Positions 21,896 to 30,676 of a stretch of DNA of 64,000 bases are shown piece after piece. Every line of letters starts with the position of its first letter. The stretch's first letter is position 1. Both the position numbers and the translations under genes were made by a program. Source of the DNA: DATESN01 sp035270785 (GTDB lineage Bacteria > Bacillota > Clostridia > Lachnospirales > Lachnospiraceae); NCBI GenBank assembly GCA_035270785.1, contig DATESN010000015.1, forward strand, positions 1 through 64,000, read 5' to 3'. Below the pieces are notes generated by a model. It was not told the origin of the DNA and did not search any database. It saw only the letters and a list, made by a program, of their open reading frames with translations.

Positions 21896-23935
21896 CTACT
21901 TACTTAAATCAATTTCAATATCACCAGTAAACACTTGATCTTCTTTACCAAGAGCACCTGGAATGATAGTAAATGTATTAGAAATACCATCTTGTGCATC
22001 GTTGAAAGGAAGTTTTGCTACTGAAGCTAGGGAAGCTACGGCACCGTTTGTATCACGTCCATGCATTGGATTAGCACCAGGAGCAAAAGGTTGACCTTTT
22101 TTACGTCCATCAGGTGTATTACCAGTAGCTTTACCATAAGTTACATTGGAAGTAATTGTTAATACAGACATGGTAGGGAAACCGTTTCTGTATGTGTGAT
22201 GTCTTCTAATCATTGTCATGAATTTTGATACTAATTCTTTTGCGATTAAATCTGCTCCATCATCATCATTACCGTATTTAGGGTATTCGCCGCTTGTTTC
22301 AAAATCTACGATAACACCATCTTCATCTCTAACAACTTTTACTTGACCATATTTAATAGCTGATAAAGAGTCAGTTACTACTGAAAGTCCAGCAATACCA
22401 GTTGCAAAGTAACGAAGTACGTCTCTGTCATGCAGAGCCATTTGAGCTCTTTCATAACAATATTTATCATGCATATAGTGAATAATATTTAATGCGTTAA
22501 CATATACATCTGCTAACCATTCCATCATATCATCAAATTTTTGAACAACATCATCATATACTAAAATATCACCGTCAACCTTACGGTATTTAGGACCAAT
22601 TTGTTTTTTGGATATTTCATCAACACCGCCGTTTAATGCATATAACATACATTTTGCAAGGTTAGCGCGTGCACCAAAGAATTGCATTTGTTTACCTATT
22701 ATCATAGAGGAAACACAACAAGCGATTCCATAATCATCACCATGAGTAACTCTCATTAGATCATCATTTTCATATTGAATAGAAGATGTTTGAATAGAAA
22801 CCTTAGCACAATATTTTTTAAAATGTTCTGGTAATCTTGTAGACCAAAGAATAGTTAAGTTTGGTTCAGGAGACGCACCTAGGTTTATAAGAGTATTCAA
22901 GTAACGGAAAGACATTTTAGATACCATATGACGTCCGTCAATTCCAACACCTGCGATAGATTCTGTAACCCAGACAGGGTCACCAGCAAAAAGTTGGTTG
23001 TATTCAGGTGTTCTTGCAAATTTTATTAATCTTAATTTCATAATGAAATGATCAACAAATTCTTGAATTTGTTCTTCCGTAAAAGTACCTGCAGCAATAT
23101 CTCTTTCAGAATAGCAATCGATAAAAGTAGAAGTACGTCCAAGGGACATAGCTGCACCATTTTGTTCTTTCACTGCTGAGAGGTATCCAAAGTAAGTTGC
23201 TTGGATTGCTTCTTGCACATTGGTAGAAGGATTTGAAATGTCACAACCGTAAGAAGCAGCCATTTTCTTCATTTCTTTTAGTGCTAAGATTTGTTCCGAT
23301 ATTTCTTCTCTAAGGCGAATGTTTTCATCAGTCATAACACGTCCGGTAGAGTTTTTTTGATCAATTTTATCTTCAATTAGTCTATCAATACCATATAGTG
23401 CAATACGTCTGTAATCACCAATAATACGACCACGGCCATAAGCATCAGGAAGACCTGTTATAATATGAGAGGAACGACAAGCTTTCATATCCGCATTATA
23501 TGCATCAAAGCATCCTGCATTGTGAGTTTTTCTGTGAACAGAAAAGAATTCGCTGATGTCAGCATCAAGAGTATATCCGTTGTCTGAACAAGCTTTTTCC
23601 GCCATACGAATACCACCGTTAGGTTGCATAGAACGTTTAAAAGGCTTATCAGTTTGAACACCTACAATCGTTTCTTTGCTTTTGTCTAAATATCCAGGCC
23701 CATGTGAAGTGATAGTAGAGATTACCTTCGTGTCCATGTCTAGAACACCGCCTGCTTCAATTTCTTTTTTTGTTAAGTCCATTACTTGTGCCCATAAATC
23801 ATTTGTTGCTTGTGTAGGACCTGCTAAAAAAGAATCGTCTCCGTCATATGGAGAATAGTTTTTTTGGATGAAATCACGCACGTTAATTTCAGATTCCCAT
23901 TTGCCGCCTACAAAATTGTTCCATTCTGGTCTCAT
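21896..23935 (-). CDS. pflB: Pyruvate formate-lyase catalytic subunit, truncated
   Basis: A 679-aa PFL lacking the C-terminal glycyl-radical domain. It converts pyruvate and CoA to formate and acetyl-CoA. The catalytic pair is present (GIACCVSSM, Cys406-Cys407), with KQMQFFGARANLAK after it, and the barrel sequence is intact through DAQDGISNTFTIIPGALGK. It then ends at a TAG after GDIEIDLSK. A normal PFL continues about 75-80 residues further. 679 plus the 79-aa downstream cistron equals a full PFL. AGGAGG precedes the ATG by about 10 bases. Strong upstream promoter at 24031-24060. Confidence 0.93.
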   Translation of the reverse strand: MRPEWNNFVGGKWESEINVRDFIQKNYSPYDGDDSFLAGPTQATNDLWAQVMDLTKKEIEAGGVLDMDTKVISTITSHGPGYLDKSKETIVGVQTDKPFKRSMQPNGGIRMAEKACSDNGYTLDADISEFFSVHRKTHNAGCFDAYNADMKACRSSHIITGLPDAYGRGRIIGDYRRIALYGIDRLIEDKIDQKNSTGRVMTDENIRLREEISEQILALKEMKKMAASYGCDISNPSTNVQEAIQATYFGYLSAVKEQNGAAMSLGRTSTFIDCYSERDIAAGTFTEEQIQEFVDHFIMKLRLIKFARTPEYNQLFAGDPVWVTESIAGVGIDGRHMVSKMSFRYLNTLINLGASPEPNLTILWSTRLPEHFKKYCAKVSIQTSSIQYENDDLMRVTHGDDYGIACCVSSMIIGKQMQFFGARANLAKCMLYALNGGVDEISKKQIGPKYRKVDGDILVYDDVVQKFDDMMEWLADVYVNALNIIHYMHDKYCYERAQMALHDRDVLRYFATGIAGLSVVTDSLSAIKYGQVKVVRDEDGVIVDFETSGEYPKYGNDDDGADLIAKELVSKFMTMIRRHHTYRNGFPTMSVLTITSNVTYGKATGNTPDGRKKGQPFAPGANPMHGRDTNGAVASLASVAKLPFNDAQDGISNTFTIIPGALGKEDQVFTGDIEIDLSK

Positions 23936-24030
23936 TTTGAAATAGCCTCCTAATATTATTATATTGTTTTTTGTTATATGACATTTCGTCGTTTTGTATG
24001 CATAAAAAGATATGCTAATCTCACAATCAC

Positions 24031-24060
24031 ATTATAGAATAAAACGTGTATACACGTCAA
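24031..24060 (-). promoter_or_regulatory. Promoter and palindromic operator of pfl
   Basis: On the minus strand, TTGACG (24060-24055) and TATAAT (24036-24031) are 18 bases apart. The perfect 14-bp palindrome ACGTGTATACACGT (24044-24057) fills the spacer and overlaps the -35 box. A repressor bound there would block RNA polymerase. The palindrome does not match the Rex or FNR consensus I know. Confidence 0.72.
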
Positions 24061-24184
24061 TAGAGTTAATGTACTTTTCAGCGTACAAAGGGTTAATGCG
24101 CAGTTTTTTCATAAAAGAGGTAGATTGGTTGAAAAGGATGTGATATTATAAAGTAGTACAAATTTTAGTAAAGGAGGTAATGAA

Positions 24185-24376
24185 ATGGCAGCATTTACAA
24201 AGGATATGACTATTGGTGAAATGTTAAGACAAAATCCTGCTGTTGCTCCTATTCTTATGGAGGCAGGGATGCATTGTATCGGATGTCCTTCTGCGCAAGG
24301 AGAAACTTTAGAAGAAGCAGCGATGGTTCATGGAATGGAAATTGACGTCTTAATGTCAAAATTAAATGAATTATAA
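24185..24376 (+). CDS. DUF1858 protein, 63 aa
   Basis: A small protein of DUF1858, a helical domain with the pattern MTIGEMLRQNPAVAPILMEAG followed by HCIGCPSAQGETLEEAA. The C-x-x-C pair could bind metal or respond to redox state. The ATG follows AAAGGAGGT. It is divergently oriented from pfl, sharing the intergenic region with the palindromic operator, so the two may be co-regulated. Function is not established. Confidence 0.88.
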   Translation: MAAFTKDMTIGEMLRQNPAVAPILMEAGMHCIGCPSAQGETLEEAAMVHGMEIDVLMSKLNEL

Positions 24377-24386
24377 TGAATAAAGG

Positions 24387-24426
24387 AAAAACCATCTTTT
24401 ACCAAATAGGTAATCGATGGTTTTTT
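24387..24426. terminator. Bidirectional terminator between DUF1858 and mecA
   Basis: AAAAACCATC (24387-24396) pairs with GATGGTTTTT (24416-24425), and an inner TTACC/GGTAA stem extends it. A and T runs flank both sides, so it can serve the two convergent genes. Confidence 0.82.
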
Positions 24427-24445
24427 ATTGCTTAAAGCAATTAAA

Positions 24446-25225
24446 TTATACCAAGGTAAGGGTCTGTAATGCAGTATCCTTTATGACGCTTTCATAGTGT
24501 TCTTCTAGATAAGCGACTGTTGCCAAAGAAGATTTTTCTGAGACACCATATTCGGATAAAATGTTACATATCTTGTTGTATTCTTCCGGTGTGTGCTTAC
24601 CTTTAGTAACAACTAAAGTGTAATTACCGATGCGGGTGTTTTTAAATAAAGTGTTTTTTCCATTATAGAAATCTTTTAGCACTCCAGCTAACTTCGTGAG
24701 TTCTCGAATAGATGGAAAGGAAAAGAGTTTTGTTAATTCTATATCGGCACTGGTACCAATGGATTCAGCGGCTACCTTGGATAGATTTGCTCCAGATACT
24801 TTATTGATTTCTAAATCTAGAGAATCGCCAAACTGTCCGTTATGGATTTTTTTAAATAAATCCAAAACATCGTCGGCACCTCCTGATAAAGAGTTAATAC
24901 TATTCTCTATATTTGAATCTTCATTGTCATCATGAACGGAAGGGGCAAATTTCGAGAATCTTGTATCTAATTCCTCTGGGTCCTCAACCTTTGTAATAAT
25001 TAATACAATACAATCAGAATTAAGAGGAATTGCTTCTATCATTAGCGGAATATCTTCTGCTTCAAAACCATACTGAAAAGATGCTTGTTGCATCATGTCA
25101 CGAAATAAATCTTTGGCTTTCTGTGTTCCATAGGCCAATTCACTTAATTTGATTTCGCGATTTGCTAAATCGTCTTTTGTAAGGGTACAACGAATTTGAT
25201 GATCATTAACTTTTTCAATTTTCAT
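24446..25225 (-). CDS. mecA: MecA-family adaptor protein
   Basis: A 259-aa adaptor that delivers substrates to the ClpC-ClpP protease in Gram-positive bacteria. The N-terminal region is typical (MKIEKVNDHQIRCTLTKDDL, then LFRDMMQQASFQYGFEAEDI and VLIITKVEDPEELDTRFSKF). An acidic linker is followed by the C-terminal ClpC-binding domain. Length is near the family norm. It has its own promoter region and convergent terminator. Identity is confident; substrates cannot be read from sequence. Confidence 0.92.
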   Translation of the reverse strand: MKIEKVNDHQIRCTLTKDDLANREIKLSELAYGTQKAKDLFRDMMQQASFQYGFEAEDIPLMIEAIPLNSDCIVLIITKVEDPEELDTRFSKFAPSVHDDNEDSNIENSINSLSGGADDVLDLFKKIHNGQFGDSLDLEINKVSGANLSKVAAESIGTSADIELTKLFSFPSIRELTKLAGVLKDFYNGKNTLFKNTRIGNYTLVVTKGKHTPEEYNKICNILSEYGVSEKSSLATVAYLEEHYESVIKDTALQTLTLV

Positions 25226-25406
25226 ACGATCACATCCTAACTTTTAATTGAAATTTCTGCGTGTATAGTGACTGAAAACACCCGTTTAATGAACACATAG
25301 TGGTATAAAATTATCTTATACTGTATAGTTTATTAAGTCAATACCACATGGTGACTGTTTATAGAAATTTAAATGAAATTTAATAATTAGAAAATTAAAA
25401 AATTAC

Positions 25407-25435
25407 TTGCGTAAGACTCAAATGATGGTTATAAT
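25407..25435 (+). promoter_or_regulatory. Promoter of the structured RNA candidate
   Basis: TTGCGT (25407-25412) and a consensus TATAAT (25430-25435) are 17 bases apart. Transcription would start around 25442, at the base of the closing helix of the RNA below. It is one of the best promoters in the window. Confidence 0.78.
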
Positions 25436-25441
25436 ACGTGT

Positions 25442-25703
25442 AAGAGATGTTTGCGATACTCCGTATCAGGGAGGAGGCAAAACCAATTCATTCTATACAA
25501 CGTTTCGTTTGTATTTATTTATAAGCAAATTTTTGAAACAATATGTTTCAATCTACTCTCATCAATAGTATGAGACAGTCTTGCAAGCTTATGTGCTTGT
25601 TCGTCACTAAAAATTTTCCAACTAATAATTAGTATAATTCAAAATCATTATAATTCAAAAGTATCTAAAGTTTTTTATGCAAAGATACGTCGCAACATCT
25701 CTG
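25442..25703 (+). ncRNA. Candidate multi-branched structured RNA, about 260 nt
   Basis: The ends form a 13-pair helix: AGAGATGTT plus GCGA (25443-25451, 25453-25456) with TCGC plus AACATCTCT (25690-25702), with a single bulge. Inside are several hairpins: GAAACA-AUAU-GTTTC, CTCAT/ATGAG, CAAGC/GCTTG, ACTAATAATTAGT, TATAAT/ATTATA and GTATCT/AGATAC. A near-consensus promoter lies just upstream and no ORF fills the region. I cannot match it to a family with certainty. The branched shape differs from rod-like 6S RNA. Other large conserved Firmicute RNAs, such as the raiA-associated type, are possible. Confidence 0.6.
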
Positions 25704-25852
25704 TCATTCTATTTTATTATCGGTATTTTTATTAAAATTTATAACTAGTATATTTGCGATAATATATCACGGATCCTCTTTTTAGGTGTAAATTCATCTA
25801 TTTTAAAAGGAATTATGCAGATATGCTACAAGGAGGGAGAATACAATCTTTT

Positions 25853-26068
25853 ATGGGGGAAAAGGAAAAAACAGAGGTTATTTTTAGACTTTCTAATTTT
25901 GTTCGGAAAGGAGTCATTCTTTATATTGATGGAGAATTATCCACACTTGAAGATGTGGTAAAATGTTACTGCGTCAATGAAGAAAGCATGTACATGCCTG
26001 ACTATGTTATGAACGAAGCTGGAATGCTTAAGGAATTGCGATACGATAAAATAAACAAAGTAATATAA
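25853..26068 (+). CDS. Conserved hypothetical protein, 71-81 aa
   Basis: The core reads KTEVIFRLSNFVRKGVILYI, then CVNEESMYMPDYVMNEAGML, a pattern I believe is conserved in Lachnospiraceae but without assigned function. The start is unclear. The ATG at 25853 gives 71 aa and lies 15 bases after AAGGAGGGA. The in-frame ATG at 25823 gives 81 aa and follows AAAAGGA by about 12 bases. Soluble and mildly acidic, it lies directly downstream of the structured RNA, so the RNA could act as its leader. Confidence 0.6.
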   Translation: MGEKEKTEVIFRLSNFVRKGVILYIDGELSTLEDVVKCYCVNEESMYMPDYVMNEAGMLKELRYDKINKVI

Positions 26069-26306
26069 AATTAAAATAAATAAAGAGTATGGTTTGTTCT
26101 TTATGAAGTTATATCCTATCTTTTAAATACCGTATTTTCAACGGGCGTTATTTGTAATCACTTTTCAAACATGGAAGCCCCTCTATGCAAGTCGGAATAG
26201 ATAATAAACGTTGATAATACAAATTAAAAAGTATCAAAATGTCAAAATTAGTAATGACGATAATAAAATAGTCTGATATAATAGGGACGGTTAGGAGGTA
26301 GTTGGA

Positions 26307-28010
26307 ATGAAGAAGAAAATTATTCCGGTATTGATCGCAATCGTCCTTATTATTGTTATTGGGGGCATCTATATGATACCAAAGGTGTTAGAGAAATATG
26401 CTTATTCGGAAGAGAGAGCGGATTTAAATGAATATTTTCAAGTATATTCAGTGGATGATGTTTCCATTATGATGGAAAATGAACTGATTAGTGAAAAAGC
26501 AAAACTAATTGGAGGAACGCTTTACTTTGATTATGATACAGTAGTAAAGTATTTTGTCGATCGCTTCTATATAAATGAAGGTGAAAATGTTTTACTATAT
26601 ACAACAGCAACAGAAGTAATCAAAGTCAATATGGGAGATGAAAGCAATGGCTATTATGTAGGGGATGTATTCCATAGTGTTGACTATAAAATTGCTTTGT
26701 ATTCAGAAGATAAGTTATACATTGCAATAGACTACGTGAAGCAATATGATAATTTTTCTTGTGAATTATTTGAAAGTCCTAATCGTATTCAGGTAAATAC
26801 CCAATGGAACACGGCAACCGTTGGGGATATCAAAGGTAATACTCAAGTAAGAACTCTTGGAGGAATAAAATGTCCTATTTTGCAAGAGGTAAAAGAAGAT
26901 GAAAAGGTAACGATCTTAAAACAAGATGAGACCTGGTCTGAGATTAAAACAAATCAAGCAATTATAGGATATGTAGAAACAAAACGACTAAGTAATATTA
27001 GGGAAGAAGAGCAAATACCTGTTACAGAGGTGGCACCATTATTGTTTCCAAGCGTAACAAAAGAAGGAACGATTGCTCTTGGATGGCATCACGTAATGAA
27101 CCAAAATGCAAATAGCAATTTAGCAGCAGTAGTGGAACATACAAAAGGGCTGACCACAATTTCTCCAACTTGGTTTTATCTAAATGATAATGATGGTAAC
27201 TTCCTAGATATTGGTTCGAAAGATTATGTAGCAAATGCTCATAGTAGGGGCATAGAGGTTTGGGCACTCATTGAAGACATCACATATGAAGTTGATCTAA
27301 AGGAAATAATGTCATCTACTGTAAAACGAACTAATTTAATAAATAAATTAATACAAGCCGTTGAAACGTATGATCTTGATGGAATTAATATAGATTTTGA
27401 AGGTATAAACAGAGAATCGGGACCACATTTTATTCAATTTTTACGAGAGTTATCTATATTAACAAGGGCAAAAGGAATTGTTCTTTCTGTTGATAATTAT
27501 GTACCAAACGAAGAAAATATTTATTATAATCGTAAAGAACAGGGACTAGTAGTAGATTATGTAATTATAATGGGCTATGATGAACATTGGCCTGGAGGCG
27601 GTACAGTTGGCTCGGTTGCTTCCATTAATTTTGTTGAAAAGGGTATTACAAGTACAATAGAAGCAGGAGTACCTTCTGATAAAATAATAAATGCCGTTCC
27701 ATTCTATACAAGAGTTTGGTCCACAAAGGATGCCGATATAACCAGTAGTGCAGTTAGCATGATAGATGCAGAAAAATGGATTGCTAAAAATAAAATAGAA
27801 ACTGTGTGGGATGAAGAGACCTGTCAAAATTATGGTGAAATTCAAAAGGATAATAGTATCTATCAGGTTTGGTTAGAAGACGAGAAGTCCTTAGAAGTAA
27901 AGTTGAATATTATGAAAAAACATAATGTCGCAGGAGTTGCGGCATGGAGACTGGGATATGAAAAAGAAACTGCTTGGGAATTAATTAATAATTATATCTT
28001 GCTTGAGTAG
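26307..28010 (+). CDS. GH18-family glycosidase with SH3 domain
   Basis: A 567-aa membrane-anchored or exported protein. Residues 5-25 form an N-terminal membrane segment. Residues about 45-160 resemble the copper-amine-oxidase-like N domain often seen before wall enzymes. Residues about 170-235 are an SH3-like wall-binding domain. Residues about 250-567 are a GH18 catalytic domain, with the motif DLDGINIDFE (356-365, catalytic Glu365) and YVIIMGYDEHW. The likely substrate is peptidoglycan or spore cortex N-acetylglucosamine linkages, as for SleL/YaaH-type enzymes. AGGAGG precedes the ATG. Confidence 0.88.
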   Translation: MKKKIIPVLIAIVLIIVIGGIYMIPKVLEKYAYSEERADLNEYFQVYSVDDVSIMMENELISEKAKLIGGTLYFDYDTVVKYFVDRFYINEGENVLLYTTATEVIKVNMGDESNGYYVGDVFHSVDYKIALYSEDKLYIAIDYVKQYDNFSCELFESPNRIQVNTQWNTATVGDIKGNTQVRTLGGIKCPILQEVKEDEKVTILKQDETWSEIKTNQAIIGYVETKRLSNIREEEQIPVTEVAPLLFPSVTKEGTIALGWHHVMNQNANSNLAAVVEHTKGLTTISPTWFYLNDNDGNFLDIGSKDYVANAHSRGIEVWALIEDITYEVDLKEIMSSTVKRTNLINKLIQAVETYDLDGINIDFEGINRESGPHFIQFLRELSILTRAKGIVLSVDNYVPNEENIYYNRKEQGLVVDYVIIMGYDEHWPGGGTVGSVASINFVEKGITSTIEAGVPSDKIINAVPFYTRVWSTKDADITSSAVSMIDAEKWIAKNKIETVWDEETCQNYGEIQKDNSIYQVWLEDEKSLEVKLNIMKKHNVAGVAAWRLGYEKETAWELINNYILLE

Positions 28011-28047
28011 ATAGATTAAAAATATTTCTGAAATAATAGTTTTTATT

Positions 28048-28079
28048 AGGCATGTGTGTCAAAAGCACATGCCTTTTTT
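28048..28079 (+). terminator. Rho-independent terminator after GH18 gene
   Basis: AGGCATGTG (28048-28056) pairs perfectly with CACATGCCT (28066-28074), followed by T residues. Confidence 0.85.
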
Positions 28080-28155
28080 AATGGAAGAACCTCATTTTCT
28101 ATAATTTTGTATCATAAGCTTAAATAGGAAGAAACTGAAAATAGAGGTGACTATT

Positions 28156-28944
28156 ATGAACTGGAACAAGGACAGTAATTTATCAGAAGAACAGGATAAA
28201 ATATTAAAAACGGTTATGGCAATTATCTTACTAATTTCCATGGTAATTGCATCAAGAGAAATGGCAAGAATGAATAACGAAAAGATGCAGGTAATGAGTA
28301 ATAACAAAAATGGGAGTTTCATAAGTGGTAATGGAATAGTAACAAGTGAACATACAGATAAGAATCAATTTTGTGTGGTGGTAGATCCAGGTCACGGAGG
28401 GCGTGATGTTGGAAAACTAGGAATTAACAACGCGTTAGAAAAAGATGTTAATCTGGAAGTCGCACTATTATTAAAGGAAGATTTAGAGAAAAATAATATA
28501 AAAGTAATTATGATTAGAGAAACCGATATAGGGCTTTATAAAGAATCAGATAGCAATAAAAAGATGCAAGATTTAAAAGCAAGAATTAAGATTATGGAAG
28601 ATTCAAAATGTAACATGGCAATTAGTATTCATCAGAATAGTTATCATGAAAGTGATGTCAACGGGGCACAAACATTTTATTATACATCTAGCAAAGAAGG
28701 AAAAAAGATAGCCGAGATTATTCAAGAAAAGCTGATTTTAGGTGTTGATCCAACAAACCATCGCAAGGCAAAGGAAAATGATTTCTATTTTTTATTAAAG
28801 AAAACAACAGTTCCACTTGTTATTGTTGAATGTGGATTCTTATCCAATTATACGGAAGCAGAATTGTTAGTCACTAAGGAATACCAAAAGAAAATTGCAC
28901 AAGCTATAAGTGATGGAATAATAAACTATTTAACGAACAAATAG
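28156..28944 (+). CDS. cwlD: N-acetylmuramoyl-L-alanine amidase, CwlD type
   Basis: A 262-aa amidase with one N-terminal membrane segment (about 15-35) and an Amidase_3 domain. Zinc and catalytic residues are visible in VVDPGHGGRDVG, LEKDVNLEVA, SIHQNSYHES and VIVECGFLSN. CwlD makes muramic-delta-lactam in the spore cortex. Size and membrane anchor fit that enzyme better than a vegetative autolysin, but this is inference. The chosen ATG at 28156 has AGAGGTG 7 bases upstream; the GTG at 28147 is part of that site. Confidence 0.88.
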   Translation: MNWNKDSNLSEEQDKILKTVMAIILLISMVIASREMARMNNEKMQVMSNNKNGSFISGNGIVTSEHTDKNQFCVVVDPGHGGRDVGKLGINNALEKDVNLEVALLLKEDLEKNNIKVIMIRETDIGLYKESDSNKKMQDLKARIKIMEDSKCNMAISIHQNSYHESDVNGAQTFYYTSSKEGKKIAEIIQEKLILGVDPTNHRKAKENDFYFLLKKTTVPLVIVECGFLSNYTEAELLVTKEYQKKIAQAISDGIINYLTNK

Positions 28945-29124
28945 ATTGGGTGGAATTTAGTTTGGAAATTAACATAAATTAACATAAATTAATATAAAAA
29001 AATAAAACAATAAAACAATAGGAAATACTTTATCCTGAAAATAAAATGTGTTATACTAAAAAGTGTGTGTAAACAATTATTTAAGGGATAAATACTTCCA
29101 ATAAAGCTAGTGGTAGGAGTCGAA

Positions 29125-30186
29125 ATGATAACGAAACTAATGTGCGTAAATGTAACGGCCATATCGAAAGAAGATATGATCGAAGCTGGTAATGTTATAA
29201 AAGCAGGAGGATTAGTGGCCTTTCCCACGGAGACTGTTTATGGATTGGGTGGAAATGCCCTTAGTAAAGATTCATCAAAAAAGATTTATGCTGCAAAAGG
29301 GAGACCTTCGGATAATCCTCTGATTGTGCATATAAGTCAATGGGAAAGCATTCATGCAATTGTAACCAAAATTCCCGAAAATGCAAAAAAGTTAGCGGAT
29401 GCTTTTTGGCCAGGACCATTAACGATGATTTTTGAAAAATCTCAATTGGTGCCATTTGAAACAACCGGAGGTTTATCAACTGTTGCTATTCGAATGCCCA
29501 ATCATCCGGTGGCATTGGCTTTTATTGAAGAAGCAGGTGGATATATTGCAGCACCAAGCGCCAACACATCAGGTAAACCAAGCCCTACATTAGCAAGTCA
29601 TGTGGTAGAGGATATGAATGGTAAAATTGAATTGATTATAGATGGTGGTCTTGTAGGTATTGGGCTGGAATCTACCATTATCGATTTAACTTCTCCTGTA
29701 CCAACGATTTTACGTCCTGGCTTTGTTACTGAAAAAATGCTTTGTAAGGTACTTGGGGAGATAGAATCAGAGAGAACCATGAAAGACAAAGAAACAAAGC
29801 AAGCTCCAAAAGCACCAGGTATGAAATACAAACACTATGCTCCAAAAGGTGAACTCACAATCGTAGAAGGCAATGCCGAAGAAGTTATTACAAAAATAAA
29901 TGAACTTACAAAGATTGCCAAGAAAAATGATGAAAAAGTTGGAGTGATTGGAACGGATGAAACAGTAGAAAAATATGTTGCAGATTCTATAAAAAGTGTT
30001 GGGAAAAGACAAGATGAAGCTGCAATTGCAAGACATTTGTACGGGATACTTCGTGACTTTGACAAGGAGAATGTTTCCATTATATATTCGGAATCCTTTC
30101 AAACAGTTGGGATGGGACAGGCAATTATGAATCGCTTATTAAAGGCAGCAGCATATAAGCTGATAAGTCTTAACGTTGATGAGTGA
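29125..30186 (+). CDS. Threonylcarbamoyl-AMP synthase, Sua5 type
   Basis: A 353-aa enzyme that makes threonylcarbamoyl-AMP from threonine, bicarbonate and ATP for the tRNA t6A modification. Residues about 10-200 are the YrdC domain (GGLVAFPTETVYGLGGNAL, then AAKGRPSDNPLIVH and PSANTSGKPSPTL). Residues about 225-353 are the Sua5 C-terminal domain. AGGAGT lies 5 bases before the ATG at 29125. It heads a run with rpiB, upp and a deaminase. Confidence 0.93.
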   Translation: MITKLMCVNVTAISKEDMIEAGNVIKAGGLVAFPTETVYGLGGNALSKDSSKKIYAAKGRPSDNPLIVHISQWESIHAIVTKIPENAKKLADAFWPGPLTMIFEKSQLVPFETTGGLSTVAIRMPNHPVALAFIEEAGGYIAAPSANTSGKPSPTLASHVVEDMNGKIELIIDGGLVGIGLESTIIDLTSPVPTILRPGFVTEKMLCKVLGEIESERTMKDKETKQAPKAPGMKYKHYAPKGELTIVEGNAEEVITKINELTKIAKKNDEKVGVIGTDETVEKYVADSIKSVGKRQDEAAIARHLYGILRDFDKENVSIIYSESFQTVGMGQAIMNRLLKAAAYKLISLNVDE

Positions 30187-30218
30187 TAGCATGCTAAAGC
30201 ATGGGAATGGGAGGAATC

Positions 30219-30644
30219 ATGATAGGAATTGGTAGTGATCATGGCGGTTTTGAATTAAAAGAAGTATTAATAGAATATTTGATAGAACATAACAAGGCGT
30301 ATAAAGATTTTGGTTGTTATGAAAAGAGTTCCTGCGATTACCCTGTTTTTGGTAAGATTGTGGCTGAGGCAGTGGCAAAAGGAGAATGTGACAAAGGTAT
30401 TATAATATGTACAACTGGAATCGGAATATCTATGGCAGCAAATAAGGTAAAAGGAATAAGAGCGGCATTGTGTTCTGATACGTTAAGTGCAAAAATGACA
30501 AGACTTCATAATAACGCAAATGTTCTTGCACTGGGGGCTGGAATAATAGGACCTGATCTGGCTGTGAGCATTGTAGAAGCGTTTCTTGAAACGGACTTTT
30601 CATCAGAAGAAAGACATCAAAGAAGAGTGGATTTAATAGAATAA
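30219..30644 (+). CDS. rpiB: Ribose-5-phosphate isomerase B
   Basis: A 141-aa sugar isomerase of the pentose phosphate pathway (RpiB/LacAB family). Motifs: MIGIGSDHGGFELK at the N-terminus, the Cys-containing active-site loop IICTTGIGISMAANK, and LHNNANVLALGAGI. GGGAGGA precedes the ATG at 30219; a further in-frame ATG at 30201 is less well placed. It lies between Sua5 and upp, as in many clostridia. Confidence 0.93.
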   Translation: MIGIGSDHGGFELKEVLIEYLIEHNKAYKDFGCYEKSSCDYPVFGKIVAEAVAKGECDKGIIICTTGIGISMAANKVKGIRAALCSDTLSAKMTRLHNNANVLALGAGIIGPDLAVSIVEAFLETDFSSEERHQRRVDLIE

Positions 30645-30676
30645 TAAATTAACAAATTACTTAGGAGGTATTAAAA

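Noticed and set aside
25442..25703. 6S RNA
   Set aside because: 6S RNA is a long rod with a central bubble. This region is better drawn as a multi-branch structure, so the name was not assigned.
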